From Clostridia bacterium (lineage in GTDB: Bacteria > Bacillota > Clostridia > Oscillospirales > CAG-272), in NCBI GenBank assembly GCA_017452525.1, contig JAFTMG010000089.1:1-64000 (forward strand): 64,000 bases of DNA. Direction: 5' to 3'. The position numbers were made by a program, and so were the translations under genes. The notes below the pieces were generated by a model. That model made no database searches and was not told where the DNA came from. It was given only the letters and a program-made list of their open reading frames with translations. Shown here in pieces: positions 57,839-64,000 of the stretch; position 1 is the first letter of the stretch; every line of letters begins with the position of its first letter.

Positions 57839-59128
57839 ATGAGTGAAGTAAAGCATTCCGTAACGCTGCAGGCGGATCTGTGCAAGGGATGTACCCATTG
57901 CATCAAACGATGTCCGACCGAAGCGATACGTGTCAGAGATGGCAAAGCGGTCATTCGCAGTGAGCGATGTATCGACTGCGGCGAATGTATTCGCCAATGT
58001 CCTTATCAGGCGAAGCGTGCCATGTATGACAAGCTGGAGAAATTTAAAGATTATAAATACAAGATCGCCTTGCCCGCACCGGCACTTTACGGTCAGTTCG
58101 ACAAGGTGGAGGATATCGACTATATTATCAGCGGTCTTTACCGCTGCGGCTTTGACGAGGTCTTTGAGGTAGCGCGCGCTGCCGAGCTTGTCTCGGAGTA
58201 TACACGACAGTATATGCACCGCAAGGATCTTCCCAAGCCTGTGATCAGCTCCGCGTGTCCCGTCGTAGTGCGTCTGATCAGCGTTCGCTTCCCGAGCCTG
58301 ATCGACAACGTGTTGCCCATTCTGCCCCCCGTTGAGCTGGCGGCGCGCATGGCAAAGCACAACGCGCTGAAAAAGCACCCCGAGCTGACGGAGGACGATA
58401 TCTGCGCGCTGTTTATCTCGCCCTGTCCCGCCAAGGTGTCCTATGCCAAGACCCCGATCGGAACGGAGAAGAGTGCCATTGACGGTGTGCTGGCGATCAA
58501 TGAAATGTATTTCCATCTCGTTTCTGAGATGAATAAGCTGAGCAATCCCAATATCGCGTCCGAATCCGGCTTGATCGGTATCAGCTGGGCGGGCACCGGC
58601 GGGGAGTCCTCCGCGCTGATGAACGATCATTATCTCGCGGCGGACGGCATTGAGAATGTCATCCACGTGCTGGATGAGATCGAAAAGGAAAACTTTGTCG
58701 GTCTTGAGTTTGTAGAGCTGAATGCCTGCAACGGCGGTTGTGTGGGCGGAACCCTGAACGTGGAGAATCCCTATATTGCCAAGGCACGACTGCAGAGCCT
58801 GCGCCGCTATCTGCCCGTTTCGCTGAACCATATACCGCAAATGGAACCCGGAGACGCACTGCCGACAGACGTTTTGTGGGATACAGAGGTCAGCTATACG
58901 CCGGTGACACGGTTGGCGACCAATCGCGCGGAGGCAATGAAGAAAATGGCGCAGATCCAGGAGATCCGCGAGAGCCTTTGCGATCTCGATTGCGGCTCCT
59001 GCGGCGCACCGACCTGTCAGGCATTGGCGGAGGATATCGTCAAAGGTGAGGCATCTCCCGATGACTGTATCATTCGCCTGCGTCAAAAGCTGCACTCAGG
59101 CAGCGAAACCGAAAATAAGGAGACCTGA
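57839..59128 (+). CDS. Sensory-type [FeFe]-hydrogenase homologue (HydS-like)
   Basis: A 429-residue protein. The N terminus has two [4Fe-4S] ferredoxin motifs, CKGCTHCIKRCP and CIDCGECIRQCP. The H-cluster domain follows with L1 SSACP (Cys140), L2 SPCPAKVSYA (Cys196) and L3 ACNGGCVGG (Cys297, Cys301). All four H-cluster ligands are present, but the proton-transfer cysteine of catalytic enzymes (TSCCP) is alanine 139, as in sensory HydS proteins. The C terminus adds another cluster motif (DLDCGSCGAPTC). It is therefore more likely a redox or H2 sensor than a turnover enzyme. It lies between an HATPase protein and a DRTGG protein, four bases before the latter. Confidence 0.82.
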   Translation: MSEVKHSVTLQADLCKGCTHCIKRCPTEAIRVRDGKAVIRSERCIDCGECIRQCPYQAKRAMYDKLEKFKDYKYKIALPAPALYGQFDKVEDIDYIISGLYRCGFDEVFEVARAAELVSEYTRQYMHRKDLPKPVISSACPVVVRLISVRFPSLIDNVLPILPPVELAARMAKHNALKKHPELTEDDICALFISPCPAKVSYAKTPIGTEKSAIDGVLAINEMYFHLVSEMNKLSNPNIASESGLIGISWAGTGGESSALMNDHYLAADGIENVIHVLDEIEKENFVGLEFVELNACNGGCVGGTLNVENPYIAKARLQSLRRYLPVSLNHIPQMEPGDALPTDVLWDTEVSYTPVTRLATNRAEAMKKMAQIQEIRESLCDLDCGSCGAPTCQALAEDIVKGEASPDDCIIRLRQKLHSGSETENKET

Positions 59129-59131
59129 TCT

Positions 59132-59464
59132 ATGAAAATATCGGAAATGGCTCAACAGCTCGGCTGGGAAACGCTGATCATGCCCGATCCCGATGTAGAG
59201 GTGACGGGTGGCTATGCGGGAGATCTGCTCAGCTGGGTCATGGGGCGCGCGCAAGCAGGAAACGTTTGGATGACCATCATGACCAACCGTAATATCATGG
59301 CGGTGGCAACGCTGGCAGGCGTAAGTGCCGTGGTCGTGACGGAGCACGCCGAGATCGACGGCGAGATCGTTAAGCTTGCCGAGGAGCAGGACATCAATCT
59401 GCTGCGGAGTGCACAGCCGACGTTCGAAACCGCGTACGCGGTGGGCAAATTGCTCGAAAAGTAA
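59132..59464 (+). CDS. DRTGG-domain protein (second copy)
   Basis: A 110-residue protein of the same DRTGG-type fold as the one at 56972: KISEMAQQLGWETLIM, then VTGGYAGDLLSWVMGRAQAGNVWMTIM, then VATLAGVSAVVVTEHAEIDG and VKLAEEQDINLLRSA. The GGYAGDLLSWVMG segment corresponds to the DRTGG signature. It probably binds a small ligand and regulates a partner, perhaps the HydS-like protein encoded just before it. AAGGAG precedes the ATG; the intergenic gap of three bases implies co-translation. Confidence 0.8.
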   Translation: MKISEMAQQLGWETLIMPDPDVEVTGGYAGDLLSWVMGRAQAGNVWMTIMTNRNIMAVATLAGVSAVVVTEHAEIDGEIVKLAEEQDINLLRSAQPTFETAYAVGKLLEK

Positions 59465-59504
59465 ATATATATTGGATCGCCGCAGGGCGGGGAAGGAGTT
59501 GCTT

Positions 59505-60272
59505 ATGAAAGAATATACCTATGAATTACATATGCATTCCTGCCTCTCGCCCTGCGGCGATGAAAATATGACCCCCAATAATATGGCAGCCATGTCTATG
59601 CTCAACGGTGTTCGGATCGCGGCGCTGACCGATCATAATACCTGCCGCAACTGTCCCGCCTTTTTCGAGGCGTGTGCCAAGGTAGGAGTTATTCCCGTGG
59701 CGGGGATGGAGCTGACCACGGCGGAGGAGATCCATATGGTCTGCCTGTTTCCGACCCTGGAGGAGGCTATGGCGTTCGACGAGGTCATTGCGGAGCATCG
59801 CATGAAGATCAAAAACAAGCCCATCATTTTCGGTCAACAGCAGATCCTGAACGGCGATGACGAGCTGATCGGTATCGAGGAGGATCTTCTGATCGTGGCG
59901 ACCGATCTGGATCTGGACCGTGCGGCGGAGCTGGCGTGGCAGATGGGAGGCGCTTGCTTCCCGGCGCATATCGACAAACAATCCAACGGCTTGATCGGCA
60001 TTTTGGGTATGCTCCCGCCGACGCCGGATTTCCCCGCGGTCGAGCTGCACGATATGGAAAATGCGGAGGAATATTGCAGGAAATATCCTCGCTTGAAGGA
60101 TATGATTCTCCTGCAAAATTCCGATGCACACGCGCTGGAGCAGATGAATCTCGACCCACCAAAGCTGACGCTTTCGCCGGAAAATGACAGTGATGAGGCT
60201 GTCAGAAGGTCGCTGATTGCACATTTACGTGCAAAAGATATGCGAAATTATCAGCAAACTCGTCAAAATTGA
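59505..60272 (+). CDS. PHP-domain metal-dependent phosphoesterase
   Basis: A 255-residue protein of the PHP (polymerase and histidinol phosphatase) superfamily. Metal-binding residues are in ELHMHSCLSPCGDENMTPN, ALTDHNTCRNC, and VAGMELTTAEEIH, then ACFPAHIDKQ and LQNSDAHALEQM near the end. These proteins hydrolyse phosphoesters or nucleotides with two or three metal ions. The substrate is unknown; placement in a hydrogenase-signalling cluster suggests a signal-nucleotide or cofactor role. AAGGAG lies 9 bases before ATG 59505. Confidence 0.85.
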   Translation: MKEYTYELHMHSCLSPCGDENMTPNNMAAMSMLNGVRIAALTDHNTCRNCPAFFEACAKVGVIPVAGMELTTAEEIHMVCLFPTLEEAMAFDEVIAEHRMKIKNKPIIFGQQQILNGDDELIGIEEDLLIVATDLDLDRAAELAWQMGGACFPAHIDKQSNGLIGILGMLPPTPDFPAVELHDMENAEEYCRKYPRLKDMILLQNSDAHALEQMNLDPPKLTLSPENDSDEAVRRSLIAHLRAKDMRNYQQTRQN

Positions 60273-60292
60273 GATTTTTTTGTCAATCTATA

Positions 60293-60306
60293 CAAAGTTA
60301 ACTTTG
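60293..60306. promoter_or_regulatory. Palindrome CAAAGTTAACTTTG at the hnd promoter
   Basis: A perfect 14-base palindrome ends five bases before the -35 box of the hydrogenase promoter, where an activator or repressor dimer would bind. It does not match the Rex operator. Confidence 0.55.
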
Positions 60307-60311
60307 GGGTA

Positions 60312-60340
60312 TGGACAACGGACGAATTATGTTATATAAT
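60312..60340 (+). promoter_or_regulatory. Sigma-A-type promoter of the hnd operon
   Basis: TGGACA (60312-60317), 17-base spacer, TATAAT (60335-60340). The leader holds a hairpin (GGGTATGGG at 60357-60365 with CCCATTCCC at 60375-60383, one mismatch). Confidence 0.75.
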
Positions 60341-60439
60341 ATATCCGTATGATTTTGGGTATGGGATAGTTATGCCCATTCCCGAAAATAAAAAGTGGTA
60401 TCATAATAATAATATACCAAAACAGGAGGAAAATCCGAA

Positions 60440-60937
60440 ATGAAAAAGTCATTGACCACCGTCACCTTCTGCGGAACTCCCGAGCAGGAAGCAAAGCTCG
60501 TTGAGATCATCGCAGGCTACAAGGATGTCCCCGGTAGCATGATGCCGATCATGCAGGAAGCACAGAGCATTTACGGCTACCTGCCCATCGAGGTTATGCA
60601 GATCATCGCAAGAGAGACCGGCGCACCCCTTGAGGAGATCTACGGTATCGCCACCTTCTACGCTCAGTTCAAGCTCAATCCCAACGGCAAGTATGCAATT
60701 GCAGTATGTCTTGGTACCGCTTGCTACGTTAAGGGCGCAGGCGCGCTGGTAGACAAGATCTCTCAGGAACTCAACCTGCCCGTTGACAGTACCACTCCCG
60801 ACGGTAAGTATTCTCTGGAAGCTACCCGTTGCATCGGTGCTTGCGGTCTTGCTCCCGTCATGACTGTAAACGGCGACGTTTACGGCCGTCTGGTTCCCGA
60901 GCAGATCCCCGGAATCCTGGCTAAGTATAAAGACTGA
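60440..60937 (+). CDS. hndA: NADP/NAD-reducing hydrogenase subunit A (NuoE-like)
   Basis: A 165-residue thioredoxin-like [2Fe-2S] protein. The four cluster cysteines fall in the pairs of CLGTACYVKGA and ATRCIGACGLAPV. The N-terminal helical part reads PGSMMPIMQEAQSIYGYLP, as in NuoE. It passes electrons between NAD(P)-binding and hydrogenase subunits. Its codon use (GCA, CTC, ACC preference) fits high expression. AGGAGGA precedes the ATG. It starts the hndA-hndB-hndC-hndD order known from Desulfovibrio, with one HATPase gene inserted. Confidence 0.93.
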   Translation: MKKSLTTVTFCGTPEQEAKLVEIIAGYKDVPGSMMPIMQEAQSIYGYLPIEVMQIIARETGAPLEEIYGIATFYAQFKLNPNGKYAIAVCLGTACYVKGAGALVDKISQELNLPVDSTTPDGKYSLEATRCIGACGLAPVMTVNGDVYGRLVPEQIPGILAKYKD

Positions 60938-60942
60938 TCGCC

Positions 60943-61503
60943 ATGAAAGAGTTGTCGCTGAACGTACTGGATATCACTCAAAATTCGATTACGGCCGGCG
61001 CCAAGCACATTGAAATTTCGCTGATCGAGAACGAAGAGGGAATTTTAACGCTGAGCATCGCCGACGACGGATGCGGTATGTCGCAGGAAACGGTGCGGCG
61101 CGTGATCGATCCTTTTTACACCACGCGGACAACGCGCAAGGTGGGAATGGGGATCCCGCTTCTGAAGCTGGCGGCAGAGCAGGCGGGCGGGGAAGTCAAG
61201 ATCGTTTCAAAGACGGTCGAGGACGATCCGGACGGCCACGGAACTGTCATCAGTGCCACTTTTGATACGGGAAGCATCGATTTCACCCCCGTGGGCGACA
61301 TGGTCTCCACCATGTGTACCATCATTCAGGGTCACCCTGAGGTGGACTACCTGTTCGTTCACAAAACCGCTTCGTTTGATGTCAGTCTGGATACGGCAGA
61401 GCTGCGCGCCGTGTTGGGAGAGGATGTTCCGCTCTCGGATTTCGCGGTGATCGGATGGATCTCCGATTATCTGCAGCAGCAATACCAAAACGAAAACCAA
61501 TAA
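60943..61503 (+). CDS. HATPase-domain protein inserted in the hydrogenase operon
   Basis: A 186-residue protein. The first 115 residues form a Bergerat ATP-binding fold: N box LDITQNSITAGA, G1 box IADDGCGMS, and G2 box TTRKVGMGIPLLKLAAEQAGG. The C-terminal part (GHPEVDYLFVHKTASFDVSLD) is a small domain I do not recognise. There is no dimerisation/phosphoacceptor domain, so it is not a classical histidine kinase. It is a second, distinct HATPase protein besides 57347. Its start, five bases after hndA, lacks a clear ribosome binding site. Confidence 0.85.
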   Translation: MKELSLNVLDITQNSITAGAKHIEISLIENEEGILTLSIADDGCGMSQETVRRVIDPFYTTRTTRKVGMGIPLLKLAAEQAGGEVKIVSKTVEDDPDGHGTVISATFDTGSIDFTPVGDMVSTMCTIIQGHPEVDYLFVHKTASFDVSLDTAELRAVLGEDVPLSDFAVIGWISDYLQQQYQNENQ

Positions 61504-61519
61504 CGGAGGTTATACAGCT

Positions 61520-61894
61520 ATGAAAGCAATGTCTATTGCAGAGCTTACTGCACTCAGAGACAAAATGAAGGATAGAGTCGCTATGCGCGAGGGCTCCGGT
61601 CAGATCCGTGTTGTTGTCGGTATGGCAACCTGCGGTATCGCAGCAGGCGCACGTCCCGTTCTCTCCGCTTTTGTTGAGAAGGTCGGCGAGGCAGGTCTGG
61701 GCGATAGAGTTATCGTTTCTCAGACCGGTTGTATCGGTATCTGCCAGTACGAGCCCGTTGTCGAGATCTTCGAGGATGGCAAGGAAAAGGTTACCTATGT
61801 CAAGATGGATGCAGCCAAGGCAGCAGAGGTCGTTGAGAAACATCTCAAGGGCGGCGTGGTTGTGGATGCGTACACCATCGGCCAGAATAAATAA
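61520..61894 (+). CDS. hndB: Hydrogenase [2Fe-2S] ferredoxin-like subunit B
   Basis: A 124-residue thioredoxin-like [2Fe-2S] protein: VVVGMATCGIAAGARPVLSAF supplies the first cysteine region and VSQTGCIGICQYEPVV the remaining ones. Three cysteines are clear and a fourth is not evident in the usual spacing, so the cluster ligand set is uncertain. It matches HndB in size and position, between hndA and hndC. GGAGGT precedes the ATG. High-expression codon use resembles that of hndA and hndC. Confidence 0.85.
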   Translation: MKAMSIAELTALRDKMKDRVAMREGSGQIRVVVGMATCGIAAGARPVLSAFVEKVGEAGLGDRVIVSQTGCIGICQYEPVVEIFEDGKEKVTYVKMDAAKAAEVVEKHLKGGVVVDAYTIGQNK

Positions 61895-61927
61895 TTCAGA
61901 TTCATTGAGAAAGGATTGGAAAATAAA

Positions 61928-63748
61928 ATGATTCGTTCACATGTTCTGATTTGTGGCGGTACCGGTTGTACTTCTTCCGGCAGCCCCGCACTGAAAACAG
62001 CGCTCGAAAAAGAACTGGCAGCCAAGGGGCTGACGGAAGAGATCAAGATCGTAATGACCGGTTGCTTCGGTCTTTGCGCTCTGGGTCCTGTCATGATCGT
62101 ATATCCCGACGGTACCTTCTACAGCATGGTTACCCCCGAGGATATTCCCGAGATCGTTGAGGAGCACCTGCTGAAGGGTCGTCCGGTTGAGAGACTGGAG
62201 TACCACGAGCAGGCAGCCGAGGACCATCACGTGGTCAACTCTCTGTCCGAGACCATGTTCTATAAGAAGCAGAAGCGCGTTGCTCTGCGTAACTGCGGTG
62301 TCATCAACCCCGAGGACATCAATGAGTATATCGCTACCGACGGTTATCAGGCTCTGGCTAAGGCTCTGACCGAAATGACCCCCGATGAGGTCATCCAGAC
62401 CGTTCTGGATTCCGGTCTGCGCGGTCGTGGCGGCGGCGGATTCCCCACCGGTCTGAAGTGGAAGTTCGCTTGCGCAAATCGCGGTCAGGTCAAGAAGTAT
62501 GTTGCATGTAACGCCGACGAGGGTGACCCGGGTGCGTTCATGGACCGTTCCATCCTGGAGGGCGACCCCCATGCAGTAATCGAGGCTATGGCACTTGCTG
62601 CATACGCCATCGGCGCTGACGAGGGTTACGTATACGTTCGTGCGGAGTATCCTATCGCGATCCACCGCCTGCAGATCGCTATCGATCAGGCTAAGGAAAT
62701 GGGTCTGCTGGGTGAGAACATCTTCGGCACCGGCTTTAACTTCGATCTGAAGATCCGCTTCGGTGCGGGTGCGTTCGTATGTGGTGAGGAGACCGCTCTG
62801 ATGACCTCTATCGAGGGTAATCGCGGTGAGCCCCGTCCGCGTCCTCCGTTCCCGGCTGTCAAGGGTCTGTTTGGTCAGCCCACCATCCTCAACAACGTTG
62901 AGACCTATGCAAACATTCCTCAGATCATCCTGAACGGCGCAAAGTGGTTCGCCGATATGGGTACTGAGAAATCCAAGGGTACCAAGGTATTCGCACTCGG
63001 CGGTAAGATCACCAATACCGGTCTTGTCGAGGTCCCCATGGGTACCACTCTGCGCGAGATCATCGAAGAGATCGGCGGCGGCATCCCGAACGGCAAGAAG
63101 TTCAAGGCTGCTCAGACCGGTGGTCCTTCCGGCGGTTGTATCCCCGCACATCTGATCGATACCCCCATCGACTATGACAACCTGCTCGCTATCGGCTCCA
63201 TGATGGGCTCCGGCGGTCTGATCGTCATGGACGAGGATACTTGTATGGTCGATATCGCTCGCTTCTTCCTGGAATTCACCGTTGATGAGTCCTGCGGTAA
63301 ATGTACTCCTTGCCGCGTAGGTACCAGAAGACTGCTTGAGATCCTCAACAAGATCATCGAGGGCAAGGGCGAGATGGAAGATCTCGACCGTATGGAAGAG
63401 CTCTGCAACTACATCAAGAGCGCATCTCTCTGCGGTCTGGGCCAGACTGCTCCTAACCCCGTTATCTCCACTCTCCGCTACTTCAAGGATGAGTATATTG
63501 CTCATATCGTGGACAAGACCTGTCCTGCGGGCGTCTGCAAGAGCCTGCTGAAGTTCACCATCGATGCCGACAAGTGTATCGGTTGCGGTCTGTGCGCTAA
63601 GAACTGTCCTGCTGATGCGATCGCTCGCACGACATACATCGCTCCCGGTCACAAGCTGGCTTCCTTCGCAATTGATTCTTCGAAGTGCGTGAAGTGCGGT
63701 GCATGTCTCGACAGCTGCAAGAAGATCAAGGCTATTTCCAAGAAGTAA
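61928..63748 (+). CDS. hndC: NAD(P)-linked hydrogenase subunit C (NuoF-like)
   Basis: A 606-residue flavoprotein. In order: an N-terminal thioredoxin-like [2Fe-2S] domain (CGGTGCTSSGS, GCFGLCALGP), the FMN/NADH-binding NuoF core (LRGRGGGGFPTGLKWKF, CNADEGDPGAFMDR), the [4Fe-4S] motif ESCGKCTPCRVGTRRL, and a C-terminal ferredoxin domain with CIGCGLCAKNCP and CVKCGACLDSC. It transfers electrons between NAD(P)H and the hydrogenase. ATG 61928 is preferred to TTG 61916, which lies on the ribosome binding site itself. Confidence 0.95.
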   Translation: MIRSHVLICGGTGCTSSGSPALKTALEKELAAKGLTEEIKIVMTGCFGLCALGPVMIVYPDGTFYSMVTPEDIPEIVEEHLLKGRPVERLEYHEQAAEDHHVVNSLSETMFYKKQKRVALRNCGVINPEDINEYIATDGYQALAKALTEMTPDEVIQTVLDSGLRGRGGGGFPTGLKWKFACANRGQVKKYVACNADEGDPGAFMDRSILEGDPHAVIEAMALAAYAIGADEGYVYVRAEYPIAIHRLQIAIDQAKEMGLLGENIFGTGFNFDLKIRFGAGAFVCGEETALMTSIEGNRGEPRPRPPFPAVKGLFGQPTILNNVETYANIPQIILNGAKWFADMGTEKSKGTKVFALGGKITNTGLVEVPMGTTLREIIEEIGGGIPNGKKFKAAQTGGPSGGCIPAHLIDTPIDYDNLLAIGSMMGSGGLIVMDEDTCMVDIARFFLEFTVDESCGKCTPCRVGTRRLLEILNKIIEGKGEMEDLDRMEELCNYIKSASLCGLGQTAPNPVISTLRYFKDEYIAHIVDKTCPAGVCKSLLKFTIDADKCIGCGLCAKNCPADAIARTTYIAPGHKLASFAIDSSKCVKCGACLDSCKKIKAISKK

Positions 63749-63767
63749 GAAAGGGGATCCGTGCAAC

Positions 63768-64000
63768 ATGGAAATGATTACTGTTACAATAAACGGCAAA
63801 AATTATACGGTGGAAAAGGGCTGCACTGTCCTCGAAGCTGCCAAAGCCGCTAAAATTGATATTCCTACTCTCTGCTATCTGAAAGACATCAACGAGATCG
63901 GCGCATGCCGTCTGTGTCTGGTAGAAGTGGCAGAGAAGAGAGGCGACGCTCTCGGTCCGTACCGTATGGTCACCGCTTGCGTATATCCCGCTACCGACGG
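63768..64000 (+). CDS. hndD: [FeFe]-hydrogenase large subunit, N-terminal part (cut by window end)
   Basis: The visible 77 codons encode a [2Fe-2S] ferredoxin domain: VTINGKNYTVEKGCTVLEAA, then TLCYLKDINEIGACRLCLVEV with the C-x10-C-x2-C pattern, and VTACVYPA with the fourth cysteine. This is the N terminus of NAD(P)-linked [FeFe]-hydrogenases (HndD/HydA) and of NuoG. The position after hndC favours hydrogenase; the H-cluster domain lies outside the window. AAGGGGA precedes the ATG at 63768, 19 bases after the hndC stop codon. Confidence 0.87.
   Translation, partial: MEMITVTINGKNYTVEKGCTVLEAAKAAKIDIPTLCYLKDINEIGACRLCLVEVAEKRGDALGPYRMVTACVYPATD

Noticed and set aside
60293-60306. Rex repressor site at the hydrogenase promoter
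   Set aside because: Rex sites have TTGTGA-type half-sites separated by several bases; this palindrome is continuous and has a different sequence.
61937-63799. A 620-codon open frame on the minus strand opposite hndC
   Set aside because: It mirrors the hndC codon pattern, has no ribosome binding site, and its translation resembles no protein family; strong codon bias in hndC leaves the opposite strand open.
1-64000. CRISPR arrays, insertion sequences, prophage or rRNA genes
   Set aside because: I looked for regularly spaced repeats, transposase or phage motifs and rRNA sequence and saw none.

Overview
The window looks like chromosome of an anaerobic, gut-type member of the Clostridia (Firmicutes). 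The evidence is a mid-range GC content with strong AGGAGG-type ribosome binding sites, many near-consensus sigma-A promoters with 17-base spacers, a T-box leader, a sigma-H-like sporulation sigma factor, sporulation genes ylbJ, yqfC and yqfD, a glycyl radical enzyme, and an NAD(P)-linked [FeFe]-hydrogenase operon in hnd order. I cannot name a genus from the sequence alone. No CRISPR array, insertion sequence, prophage or rRNA gene was seen.

Layout. 1-2.5 kb: the tail of an alcohol dehydrogenase, then an AT-rich islet with a nonsense-interrupted gene and an FRG-domain gene, ending at a tRNA-Pro. 3-11.7 kb: a carbon-use locus with an unknown protein, a GH28-type beta-helix glycosidase, a DMT transporter, an atypical glycyl radical enzyme, an aldo/keto reductase, the radical SAM activase and a MATE transporter. 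11.8-17.2 kb: an ECF-like sigma factor with a very long C-terminal extension, followed by two ABC exporter half-transporters. 17.3-23.6 kb: a second sugar operon (GH2, an unknown barrel-like protein, a Gfo/Idh/MocA oxidoreductase, a lectin-like beta-sandwich and a CBM9-like protein). 23.7-26 kb: a DUF1538 membrane protein with two PII-like proteins. 26.1-30 kb: TraX-like and GNAT genes, then an Lrp-type regulator and aminotransferase behind a T-box whose specifier reads GCA (alanine), and a small membrane-anchored protein. 30-32.8 kb: argG and argH. 33-35.8 kb: an ECF sigma factor with a membrane-anchored partner and a DUF4830 protein. 35.9-41 kb: a hom, sdaA, FAD-dehydrogenase, MFS operon.

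41.1-45.4 kb: a DUF4364 protein, sigH, a tRNA-like RNA just upstream of a zinc-ribbon gene, a TauE/SafE transporter, a membrane protein and a HAD phosphatase. 45.4-55.4 kb: a desulfurase/DUF3343 pair and ylbJ on the minus strand, then the conserved run yqfC-yqfD-phoH-ybeY-era-recO-mutS2 on the plus strand. 55.5-64 kb: prs, then a hydrogenase region in which regulatory-looking proteins (two DRTGG-type, two HATPase-type, one PHP, one sensory-type [FeFe]-hydrogenase homologue) are interleaved with hndA, hndB, hndC and the start of hndD.

The most unusual items are the glycyl radical enzyme, whose presumed active-site motif is GCNW instead of GCxE or CC; the tRNA-like RNA without U33 or the D-loop GG at 42655-42725; the DUF1538-PII-PII operon; the sigma factor with a 350-residue extension; and the HydS-like protein among hydrogenase genes. 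Positions and motifs were read by eye; family names rest on recalled motifs, not on database searches.
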